Shown in pieces: positions 1 through 10,132 of a stretch of DNA of 64,000 nucleotides. The translations under genes were made by a program, and so were the position numbers. Within the stretch, counting starts at the first letter, position 1. Every line of letters begins with the position of its first letter. The notes beneath the pieces were generated by a model. That model ran no database searches, was not told the origin of the DNA, and saw only the letters and a program-made list of their open reading frames with translations. The stretch covers positions 62,001-126,000 of the forward strand of contig ML769487.1 in the NCBI GenBank assembly GCA_009733575.1, written 5' to 3'. The stretch is from Gymnopus androsaceus JB14. Lineage: Eukaryota; Basidiomycota; Agaricomycetes; Agaricales; Omphalotaceae.

Positions 1-210
1 ACAGGTGCTGGACAGGTGGGACGAAGCAATTGTTGTCGAATCATCGGCCCGAATCCGAGTTCCTCTTTGTTCCAGCTTTCATGACGATCCATTTTAATTT
101 CCCAGCCTCAGCCTTCTGTCGCGTTTCTGAGTTTTGCTGTCCAGAAGATGCTGTCCAGAAGAGAAGCGGGTTATCGGATCGAAGAAAATATTTTGCCGAA
201 GCCGAAGGAA

Positions 211-307
211 ATAATTTGAAATTATCTGTTATCGATTCAATTACCCCAACGTCCTACAAAATATTTTGAAATTATCTGTTATCGATTCAGTTACCCCAAC
301 GTCCTAC
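211..307. repeat. Tandem direct repeat, two 47-bp copies at 50-bp spacing
   Basis: Positions 211-257 and 261-307 carry nearly the same sequence; both contain the core ATCGATTCA followed by TTACCCCAACGTCCTACA. Only two or three bases differ between the copies. The pair lies just upstream of the dehydrogenase start at 343, so it may have duplicated part of that gene's promoter or 5' UTR. Confidence 0.9.
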
Positions 308-342
308 ATCCATTTCCCTGTTTTGTGAATCTTTCGTGCAAG

Positions 343-1431
343 ATGGCCAGCAACGAAAGTCGAAACGAGCTCACCAAACGCATCATACCACAAATGACGC
401 TTTCGGATGCCTCTAATCCTCTAACTGCCCCTCTCAAAATGGCCGAGAATCTCACAGCCAATGAACGAGTTCAGATGCGATTCGCGATAGAAGGTAATGC
501 GATAGTCACTGGCGGCGCAGGAACTATCGGACTCTCTTCTATCCGTGCTCTGCTCGAACATGGCGCCTCTGGAATTGCCATCTTCGATGTCCCATCGACC
601 TTCACTTCATCTCAATCTGCTATCGATACGCTCAAGAAAGACTTCCCTCAAGTCGCCATTCGATTGTACGATGTCGATGTCAGAGATGATGTCCAGGTGA
701 ATGACCGCGTCCAGCGCGTTGTGAACGATTTCGGTTCAGTCAGTTTGCTGCTATGCTTTGCAGGTGTGGTTGGGTCTGTACACGCGCATGAGATGAAGTT
801 TGAGGAGTGGAAACGAGTCTTGGACGTGAATTTGACTGGAAGTTGGCTTTGCGCACAGGCCGTTGGAAAGTTAGTCGCTTTTGTTCTTCTGATCTCCTCA
901 TTTCCTGATAATTATCGTCTTCAAGGCAAATGATCGCTCAGAAATCAGGCGGCTGCATCCTTTTCACCTGTTCGATTTCCGCTCACCGAGTCAACTTTCC
1001 TCAGCCGCAAGTCGCGTACAACACTTCTAAAGCTGGTGTTCTCCATCTTGCCCGTTCTTTGGCAGGTAAGCAGAGCGTTCGTTCGATCTCCACTTTCTTG
1101 AATCTAATTCTATCCACTTTTTCGCACAAAAAGCGGAATGGTCTCCGCATGGTATCCGCGTCAACTCCCTTTCTCCAGGATACATGGACACCATCCTCAA
1201 CGAAGGTGATGGTCTCACCGCCTGTCGCGAAATTTGGACGAGCAGGAATCCTATGGGCCGCATGGGCGATGTAGAGGAATTAAACGGAGCCGTGGTGTTG
1301 TTGTGTAGTAAACGGGCGGGGAGATATATAACTGGTATAGATATTGTTGTTGATGGTGAGCGTCTACATTGTCTGTTGACCTACTATTACTAATTGCTTT
1401 TTTTCGAACAGGTGGCGGGACTGTGTTTTGA
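343..1431 (+). CDS. Short-chain dehydrogenase/reductase (classical SDR)
   Basis: NAD(P)-dependent oxidoreductase of the classical SDR family; the substrate cannot be told from sequence. Four exons: 343-869, 926-1065, 1134-1355 and 1412-1431, giving 302 aa. The introns are GT-AG and 56-68 nt. The Rossmann glycine motif reads TGGAGTIG after about 50 N-terminal residues. The usual NNAG motif is present as CFAG. The catalytic serine lies in FTCSISA and the catalytic Tyr/Lys pair in YNTSKAG. The C-terminal half has RVNSLSPGYMDT and the closing G-x-DIVVDGG stretch typical of the family. The ATG at 343 is preferred because the open frame upstream starts only at GTG. Length and motif order are normal. 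The last exon is only 20 nt. Intact by inspection. Confidence 0.9.
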
Positions 1432-1908
1432 AGCACGATAATTTTCGGATTTGGTATTCCAACTTTTCCTGTGCAGTAGTGCTAGAAATTTATTAAATGA
1501 ACCACAGCTGTGAAGCGTTTGAAAGATAATGGTCAAGTCTACCGTACGACCGTCAAGCGATCATAGTCAAATCATAGTACTAGTGCAGTTACGCACGATC
1601 AAGAGGGTGTATATACAAGTCATAAGAAGTAGTGTACAGTATTCGTCACAGGCAATCTCGAGCTATTTTACAGGCAATTAGTATAATACATATGCAGAGC
1701 GAGCATCAAAAAATTTCAGCTACAATGTTCTGTACTTTCGCTCCGTTCATCGATGTTCGTTCCCATTGAGCACTGCTAGCGGTATCTTCCTTGAGGCACG
1801 CGTCCTCTTTCCCCCACTGAGGGTCCCGCCTCCGCGTGAACGTATACAGACGTGCAAGAATTGGTAGTTCAGATGTACGATCAAGCGTTCGTAAGATTAG
1901 AAATAAGT
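1432..1908. other. Intergenic, convergent gene ends
   Basis: About 480 bp between the 3' ends of the SDR gene (+) and the MYND gene (-). I see no gene, repeat or RNA in it; it should hold both 3' UTRs. Confidence 0.6.
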
Positions 1909-3324
1909 CTAAAAAGAAGATCTCTTAAATCCATCCAAGAAAACACAACGTACACGCAACGCACCTTTTGAAGGAATACTATACCTGTCATTCCAGCGTT
2001 GCAAATCTTTCTTATTTTCGTCCAACTTACTATGTTTGAAGAACATCGGCACCGACAACGCAACTTCGTTTCGCATCGATATCAGCACAATGCACGCGAT
2101 GCCGGTTTCCCCTTCGTGAATCGTATTCTGGTTCTTCTCCTTGCTCTTCTCGTATATGAGCTCGCCGTTTGTCGAATCGTAGTCTTTGCGTCGCGAGTAA
2201 TAGTCCTCCCATGTCGTCCGTTTCGTAGCCAATGGCGTGAACAGGTAGCGTCCTTTCGAGTCGGGAGGGGAGACCATCATATCAATTTCGACGCAATCTT
2301 GGATTTTGTGTCGGTTTTCGGGGTTGGCTAGCTCGAGAGTGTGAAGACAACAAAACGTTAGGTATGGGTGATGTTTCTGTGTGTGGGGAATGTCGGTGAG
2401 GTAACAAACATGTAATGATGCTTTACTTACTTGTGTCCAGCGAAACATAGCGGGAGGGATGTTCTTGTCGTAAATGCCCGAAGGAACCTAATTCGTGAAG
2501 TGAGTCAATATCTGTAAGGGAAAAGAAAGTGTAATGCTCACCCGAAGTGCCAAATCTAAACTATCCTTCCAGCCCTCACTATTAGGAAAATCTTCAAGCA
2601 TACTCGTCTCGACAACCATGGATGTAGAGTTGACAATATAATGTTCACTACCCACCGCTTTGGCGACGTAAATGGCAAGCGCTCCAAAGACCGGTACCCC
2701 ATTCCTATGCTTCACACTCAAAACATTGTCTCGGGTGTTTCTAATCTCCCGTTCTTGACCTGCAGCGTAGCTCATGTCAAGAATTTCTTCAAAAGTGTGT
2801 GCTTTTGCGTCACTGAGAGTGAAGACGTAGCTGCCCCATGATGTAGGATAAGCATCGAGTGTGACAACGACGCCGTGCGTGCGGTATTTTTGTGGATTTT
2901 TCTTGAGACCCATAGCGTGTAGATAGACCTCAAGTTGCCACTGACGGTAGCGCTAGAAGAAAAAAGAATATAAGACATTGAAATCTACGTGATTCAAAGC
3001 TATATTCACCGGCATCCACTTGCGTAACGACTCTGAAAAGTTTTTAATGCTGTCGTCAAAAGACTGCGTCTGGATTTCGGCTGCACTGTTGGAGTTGCAA
3101 ATGGGTTTGTGCCTTTTGAAATCGGCGCGTTGGCATGAGCGAGAACAGTAGCTTGCCCTATTTTGCCTCAGACTGGGTGGTTTTATCGATGAAACTAGCA
3201 CTAGATACCTTTTACAACCACTGCATGTCCTCATCTGCCCAGCTTCCTTGGATGTTTTTAGACATTCTCGGTTCTGGCAGGTCTGAAAGCGGTGTCCATC
3301 TGGAAGATCTGTGTGTGGCTCCAT
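1909..3324 (-). CDS. MYND-type zinc finger protein
   Basis: Five exons on the minus strand: 3324-3209, 3157-3010, 2952-2542, 2487-2431 and 2376-1909, giving 399 aa. The N-terminal MYND finger (about residues 15-55) is assembled across intron 1. It shows CQNREC, CSGC, YCSRSCQ and HKPIC, i.e. the C-x2-C, C-x2-C, C-x3-C and H-x3-C pattern that binds two zinc ions. The remaining 340 or so residues have no domain I recognise; many agaricomycete MYND proteins have such a tail. MYND fingers bind proline-rich peptides, so a role in a protein complex is likely, but the function is unknown. All joins keep frame and use GT-AG introns of 51-57 nt. A TATA-like element lies 33-39 bp upstream of the ATG. 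Confidence 0.85.
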
Positions 3325-3356
3325 TTGGCTTGGATTGGAATGAGAATGGAGAATGC

Positions 3357-3363
3357 TTATATA
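3357..3363 (-). promoter_or_regulatory. TATA-like box of the MYND gene
   Basis: On the minus strand the sequence reads TATATAA about 35 bp before the ATG at 3324. The position suits a TATA box if the 5' UTR is very short; the start site is not known. Confidence 0.4.
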
Positions 3364-3471
3364 GAATGATAGTGAAAGATAGAAAAAAAAACGACCAAGT
3401 CGCGCTTGTGGCGCAATCTCGTGACGCGGGAGTGATAGAGCGCTTAAATAGGCGCTCCTCGACGCGTTCGA

Positions 3472-3996
3472 TTGAACTTTGTCCGATGTACATCATATGT
3501 GTCAGATGCCGGAATGAGAAACCACAGGAACGTCACCTATCTAACAGGGGAATTTGGTTTCACCGTTGCCTTGGAGTACTGCATCGAGACTTGTTGTCGC
3601 GTCGCTGATGACAACAAAATTGACATCAGCGTCTTGGACCAGATGAGGCTCAGGAGCGTATCCGTTCTGCTTCAATGGCATTATTGAAGCGATAATTCTC
3701 CTCTATTGGTGAAAATCCTGAATCCTCAAAGAAAGCAAAATCACTGCTTCCATTGTGGCGTTTATGGACACCTGCCTGACAGCTGTTCTGCATCAAAGAC
3801 TGTCGCACGGAGGGTGCCATTCCAGAACACCGATGTCAATAATACTAGCAAGAAGACCTTAATCTCCACTACAGGTGTACCTATGTATCTACTACAAATT
3901 TACCAGCAGCAGCAAGTGTTCCTTGCCCATGTGTGCCTCTCCATCTGCAGCATGCTCACTCATGGTGCTGCCGACTGCTCCTACTGCAACAAGTAG
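3472..3996 (+). pseudogene. Broken ORF with a CCHC zinc knuckle, probably from a mobile element
   Basis: One reading frame stays open from 3472 to 3996 apart from a single TGA near 3685. After the TGA it encodes a zinc knuckle CFHCGVYGHLPDSC, which fits C-x2-C-x4-H-x4-C. There is no ATG at the 5' end, so the piece is a fragment. Such knuckles occur in retrotransposon Gag and in some DNA-transposon proteins; I cannot tell which. The internal TGA could have come from CGA by one C-to-T change, as in the neighbouring element. Confidence 0.45.
3491..3522 (+). repeat. Remnant of a transposon end (22-bp match to the right end of the 12.5-kb element)
   Basis: Positions 3501-3522 are identical to 12538-12559, which lie in the right terminal region of the transposase-like element. 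The orientation is the same, so this is not the partner TIR of that element. It is more likely the stub of another, mostly lost, copy of the family. Confidence 0.6.
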
Positions 3997-4436
3997 GGTG
4001 GGCTCTACCTTTGCTACCTCTATTTCTGCCTTTACTTTACCCGATAACTTTAAATACTATATTCATGTGCTATTGCCTACATTAGATGCTACAAATAGAT
4101 GACTCTCATGTCAGTCCCCTCGCCACTTGGCTTTTGCTTAGCGGCGGTCGGCCGCCGCGGCTCTCGGTCGGGTGTGCGTCCGCGGTCTGTGATGCCGGTT
4201 TACCGGCACACTCAGCCCAACCTTGACATATCTCTAAGATAGTCGCAGAACAGTTCCGTCTGGCGTCACGTGCAGTCTCTCAACTTATGGAGCCACAACG
4301 AGGTCTTTTCTCAAAAAAATGGCCTTGGGCATCGCTAGAGACCTATTTTTGCTAGCCATGCCCAAGGCTCTTTTTTTAAAAAATGCCCTTGTTGTTGTTG
4401 TTGTTCCATTGGCAATATAGGTTGCGCAAAGTCATG
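3997..4436. other. Non-coding stretch with a hairpin and a GTT repeat
   Basis: GC-rich at 4140-4210, including the 16-bp palindrome TGCCGGTTTACCGGCA. It is followed by the 4322-4368 foldback and a short (GTT)n run near 4388-4404. No gene seen. It probably consists of mobile-element debris. Confidence 0.5.
4322..4368. repeat. Hairpin: 17-bp inverted repeat
   Basis: The left arm 4322-4338 and right arm 4352-4368 are reverse complements with one mismatch (core GCCTTGGGCAT), separated by 13 nt. Outside them lie an A run on the left and a T run on the right, which extend the stem. Confidence 0.8.
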
Positions 4437-6594
4437 TGACGCCGGACGAAACTGTTTTGCCACTATCTTATGGTAATCGGCACGGCTGCTTTGAAAAACG
4501 TGGGGCGCCTATTCATTGATCGCGGTCAAAGCTGGTTCCAGCTTTTGCGTCTCAGCGAAAATTTAATGCATTCTTCATCAAACATCGGTTGCCTTAAGTA
4601 TTACCCGATATATATGTTTGAGAACCATAGCTAAATTCTGTTCCCAAAATTTTAAGGAAATACTTATATTTACCCAAGATAATGCCTTACTTGCTGAACT
4701 TTATGTGTGTATCTCAAGAGAAAATAAAATTCAATCTGAAATTTTGGTAACAAAACACTGCTATAAGTCTCAAATAAGCATCTCATATTTTAGTCAAGGG
4801 ATAAACTGACTGTGTGGTGACGCATTCAACTCGCAGTTGCGAGCTGATTTTCACTGCCAAACTATATTCCCATGGCTCAAGCTTTACTTCTACGCAATTG
4901 ACTTGCGCGTCATTGGCTTCCATTCTCGTGTTGTACATGGATTTCACTCTCTATTCGTTATTATACCATGCCTAGGTCGAAGCAGCACTCTGAACGGCAG
5001 GCTGCAGTACTTTCTAGCACTCCCACTCACATCAAGAACTTTGACACAGATTCGGAGAATAACCCGACTCTCATTGATAGCACAAATACACCTCAGAAAC
5101 GTGGAAATAGCAAGACTACAATCTCCTCCCTTTGCTCCAGGATCTCCGAGCTTGAAAAAGCTATTACCAACCTAGAATCTTTGAACATTGACCAGTGATC
5201 CAATATTGCGTTACAAACTCGGACCATTGCTTCACGAGATACGACTATAGATGCCTTGCAAATGAAGAATGCCACTCTCATCTCGATGATTAACTCTCTA
5301 AATCATGACTTACACAAACTCACTGCGCTGAAGCGCCGAATGACATACAAAATCAGCCAAAGTAATGAAACTATCAGAAACCTTGAAAAACACGTAAAGC
5401 GCATTCAACGCAACTTGAATATGAAGATTGATGGCTGAGATGCTGTTATTGCGGAGTTGGAAGCTAATCTGGATGCACAGACTCGAATTTCGGAGGAAAA
5501 GTCTAGTAATTGGGAGTCTTCGAATTCAGAACTACGAGAAGCTGCAGGAACCATCCAAAATCTCCGCCAGACTATCACTGCACTTCGTGTCCGTGGCTAC
5601 GCACTCGCAAAGCAGGTTGAGCGTGCCAAGGACTCCCTCTCTGAGGCTCGAGCCAATCTATCTTCCATCTCAACATTTACCTCCACAGAACACAGAGTTT
5701 ACACTCCTGCGGCGCGGAAACTCTACTGTGATTTGAAGGATGCAGGCTGCCGAAACTTTGAGCTTGCTATAGCGGCATTTACTGAGGCTACTGGAGTTGT
5801 TTTTGATCGCATCATGAGCGACAGGACAGGTGGACGCGCGCAGAAGGAACAAGGTTTATATAGCATGATGCAGCTGGGTCGAGAAATTGCAAACGCGCCT
5901 GGTATGTGTATTATTCATTAAATTTCTTCACATCTTAATGATATTCTAAGCATTTGGAGAAAGTACCGATGGCACAGCCATGCATGGAATCACTTACCAA
6001 AGTACCCATGTCACTCTCCTCGCACCCACCTATGACCCCAACATTGATATCAATGACAAGTCAACTTGGACCTATCAGACTCGATTTGTCAGTGCGACTC
6101 CACTACTCAATCACACTGCTGAGACTCAGTTGAAGGCGTCGCTCGAAATTGTTGCTTCGACCGCCAAAATCTACTCTAATAGTCCACTTGCTACTAGAGA
6201 TGGGCACAAATATATGCATGAATATTTGTTTGTTTGGTGAATAGCCACTGAGATTCTGGTCAGAATGAGTAAAAATAGTATGCAAATTGGTGGAGAAATA
6301 GTTGAGCTACATCCTGATCAAATTTTTATTATACCTGGATTATTTCCCCATGCTCCAGTGACCAAAATATGCTCAAAAACCACGAATATATTCATTTTGG
6401 GCATTTTTAGTATTCATGGAGCTTCTTTGGTGGCTGGAGCATGGGGAAATGATCCAAATGTGATAGAAATTTGACAGGGATGCAGCTTAACTACTCCTTC
6501 ATTAATTTGCATACTGTGGTACTCATTCTGTGCAGAATTCCCATGGCTATTCATTGAACATTGCCCAGCACTCAGGTATTCATGAATATATTCG

Positions 6595-7323
6595 TTGATG
6601 AGTTAGATTTGTGCTGGGTATGAAAACCAACCAAACAACAATCACCCCAATCAGATATAATCCAAAAGGTTTAATTTAATGCGAGGAAGGAGGTTGTCAA
6701 AGGTTCCCTCGACTACTAATTGATTCGAAGAGAAAAGCACTTGACAGTTGACACAGATAGTGCGCAATGAACAAGGTTTTATATTTGGAGGGAGGTTTTG
6801 AAAAGCCAACTAACGTACAATGACGCGCTGAACTAATCGAGGGGAAAGCAAACACCAAAGCACGGGTCAAGTACGCCGACTCAACAAACAACTTTGCATA
6901 TCTCGGGAGCCTTTACGTCGCCGCGCAATGATACTCCAACTCTCAGGGATTCCCGCGAGTTACCTAACAAGCTTATAGGACCGCCGCGCAAGTCACTCGA
7001 GTAGGCGTTTTTAACACACTCAGCAAAGAGCGGGCAAGGGGTAGAATCTGTTGGTAAAGCTAGGTAACACTCCGAGAAGCTTCCTCCCTAAAACTAGACC
7101 AAGCCGACAGTTGGGTCCAAGACCTTTCCTAATCAACAACGGGCTCGTCGAGGTGTGCACGTTAGGCTCCACCTGCGGTCCTAAGACTGATGTGATCTCT
7201 CTTCGAGATGAAAACCAGGAATGCTCGACTTAATAGCCGGGAAGTAGAATGAACAGCCTCAGTATTATCGAGGTTACAAGAAGGCCACCCATTTCAAAGG
7301 TTGTAGAGGACAATGCAGACGCG
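6595..7323. repeat. Repeat unit A, copy 1 (729 bp)
   Basis: Nearly identical to 7324-8052 at a fixed offset of 729 bp, with scattered single-base differences such as GATTTG/GATATG near the start. Both copies end GCAGACGCG. Confidence 0.9.
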
Positions 7324-8052
7324 TTGATGAGTTAGATATGTGCTGGGTATGAAAACCAACCAAACAACAATCACCCCAATCAGATATAATCCAAAAGGTT
7401 TAATTTAATGCGAGGAAGGAGGTTGTCAAAGGTTCCCTCGACTACTAATTGATTCGAAGAGAAAAGCACTTGACAGTTGACACAGATAGTGCACAATGAA
7501 CAAGGTTTTATATTTGGAGGGAGGTTTGGAAAAGCCAACTAACGTACGACGACGCGCTGAACTAATCGAGGGGAAAGCAAACACCAAAGCACAGGTCAAG
7601 TACGCTGACTCAACAAACGACTTTGCGTATCTCGGGAGCCTTTACGTCGCCGCGCAATGATACTCCAACTCTCAGGGATTCCCGCGAGTTACCTAACAAG
7701 CTTATACGACCGCCACGCAAGTCACTCGAGTAGGCGTTTTTAACACACTCAGCGAAGAGCGGGCAAGGGGTAGAATCTGTTGGTAAAGCTAGGTAACACT
7801 CCGAGAAGCTTCCTCCCTAAAACTAGACCAAGCCGACAGTTGGGTCCAAGACCTTTCCTAATCAACAACGGGCTCATCGAGGTGTGCACGTTAGGCTCCA
7901 CCTGCGGTCCTAAGACTGATGTGACCTCTCTTTGAGATGAAAACCAGGAATGCTCGACTTAATAGCCGGGAAGTAGAATGAACAGCCTCAGTATTATCGA
8001 GGTTACAAGAAGGCCACCCGTTTCAAAGGTTGTAGAGGACGATGCAGACGCG
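7324..8052. repeat. Repeat unit A, copy 2 (729 bp)
   Basis: Direct tandem copy of 6595-7323; joins unit B copy 1 directly at 8052/8053. Confidence 0.9.
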
Positions 8053-9097
8053 TCTGAGCGTGTACGAATCACTACAGGTCCTAAGATAGAACTGCGTTTC
8101 AGGTATCAAGTCTAACTTGTTATTCCGAGATAGAATAGCTACCCTTATATACTGAGCGAGATATATGAAAATAGGAAAATGAGAGAAACTGAGCGAGATA
8201 GGATGAAACAGAGTAAGTAAAATAGAAAAGATAAATAATGTCCATATATGCGTGTATACTATGGTTTTGCCTCGACGTTTTCCTGCCTTGTTCGTTTGTC
8301 TTCCTCGATTGGGTCGACTTTTGGGATTTTGGTCCGAATCGACTCGAGTCATTTGCCTTTTTACAAGGCTCGCCAGTTCCTTTAGCAGAACAGCCCTCGG
8401 AGGTATTTCTATGTTTTTCCTTGCCAATGGGAGACTGGTTATTATCTCTAGTTCCGCGTGGTCTCGAGTCTAGATGCCTGGTAGCATATGGATCTCGGTA
8501 AAACGCTGAGGCTCGGATAGAAATACTCCTTGGTCCTTCCGTGTTCTAGAAGTAGCTACAGCAAGTGGGTCATGTGGCCGCGTTGGACTGCCACGGCTAT
8601 ATGCCTGGGCGCTTTCCAGCAAGCGTCAACTTTGAGGGCACCCGTTAGGGTACTTCCCCATCTCGGTCCACCTTGCTTTGTTTAATAAACTTGAGTATCG
8701 TTTAGACTCCTCGGTGAGCTGATCACGGAAGCGATGCCTCGTTAAGACTTCGATCCCTTGGGTATATCCTTCGATGATCTAGCCTAGTATAACTGGTATG
8801 TGGGCTCGTTTATCTGCCTCGGTCAGCAACTTGTTATCCAACAAGCTTGCCTCGCTACACCATACCGCGCATAGGACTTTGATCGAGGCGCATTCACAAA
8901 GTTAAGTATGGTACCATTGCGCGTACCGTTACTCTGCAACCTCTTGGGTAGAATAGGTCCTCGGTAGATTTTAACTATCAGCTCGGGCTCACTATAGTTC
9001 TCTTATTGACCGTGTTTTGTTACTAACAGAACCTAGGATTATTGGTTCTGCGCAGTTCTAGCCTTAGCCGAAAAATCGGCGTATCAGCGTCTGAGGC
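8053..9097. repeat. Repeat unit B, copy 1 (1045 bp)
   Basis: Nearly identical to 9098-10132. It ends GTATCA plus an extra 11 bp (GCGTCTGAGGC) that copy 2 lacks. One base-length difference lies in an A run near 8229 / 9273. Confidence 0.9.
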
Positions 9098-10132
9098 TCT
9101 GAGCGTGTACGAATCACTACAGGTCCTAAGATAGAACTGCGTTTCAGGTATCAAGTCTAACTTGTCATTCTGAGATAGAATAGCTACCCTTATATACTGA
9201 GCGAGATATATGAAAATAAGAAAATGAGAGAAACTGAGCAAGATAGGATGAAACAGAGTAAGTAAAATAGAAAAAGATAAATAATGTCCATATATGCGTG
9301 TATACTATGGTTTTGCCTCGACGTTTTCCTGCCTCGTTCATTTGTCTTCCTCGATTGGGTCGACTTTTGGGATTTTGGTCCAAATCGACTCGAGTCATTT
9401 GCCTTTTTACAAGGCTTGCCAGTTCCTTTAGCAGAACAGCCCTTGGAAGTATTTCTATGTTTTTCCTTGCCAATGGGAGATTGGTTATTATCCCTAGTTC
9501 CGCGCGGTCTCGAGTCTAGATGCCTGGTAGCATATGGATCTCGGTAAAACGCTGAGGCTCGGATAGAAATACTCCTTGGTCCTTCCGTGCTCTAGAAGTA
9601 GCTACAGCAAGTGGGTCATGTGGCCGCGTTGGACTGCCGCGGCTATATGCCTGGGCGCTTTCCAGCAAGCGTCAACTTTGAGGGCACCCGTTAAGGTACT
9701 TCCTCATCTCGATCCACCTTGCTTTGTTTAATAAACTTGAGTGTCGTTTAGACTCCTCGGTCAGCTGATCGCGGAAGCGATGCCTCGTTAAGACTTCAAT
9801 CCCTTGGATATATCCTTCGATGACCTAGCCTAGTATAACTGGTATGTGGGCTTGTTTATCTGCCTCGGTCAGCAACTTGTTATCCAACAAGCTCGCCTCG
9901 CTACACCATACCGCGCATAGGACTTTGATCGAGGCGCATTCACAAAGTTAAGTATGGTACCATTGCACGTACCGTTACTCTGCAACCTCTTGGGTAGAAT
10001 AGGTCCTCGGTAGATTTTAACTATCAGCTCAGGCTCACTATAGTTCTCTTATTGACCGTGTTTTGTTACTAACAGAACCTAGGATTATTGGTTCTGCGCA
10101 GTTCTAGCCTTAGCCAAAAAATCGGCGTATCA
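9098..10132. repeat. Repeat unit B, copy 2
   Basis: Direct tandem copy of 8053-9097; its end GTATCA is the right end of the insertion. Confidence 0.9.

Larger units (their letters stand above)
6596..10132. mobile_element. TG...CA insertion of unusual A-A-B-B structure inside the MITE
   Basis: It begins TGATGAG and ends GTATCA, with TCGT on both sides (6592-6595 and 10133-10136). This looks like an LTR-type insertion with a 4-bp target duplication. Instead of LTR-internal-LTR it consists of unit A twice, then unit B twice. The only open frame of note is an antisense one in each B copy, about 100-134 codons starting MARKNIEI, with no recognised domain. No Gag, protease, polymerase or integrase is visible. 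Confidence 0.6.

Noticed and set aside
4322..4368. Rho-independent-type terminator
   Set aside because: Hairpin plus T run looks like one, but the sequence is eukaryotic nuclear and no transcription unit ends here; a foldback repeat is the better reading.
6596..10132. DIRS-like split direct repeats
   Set aside because: The order is A-A-B-B with no tyrosine recombinase or reverse transcriptase, not the A-ORF-B-A-B layout of DIRS/PAT elements.
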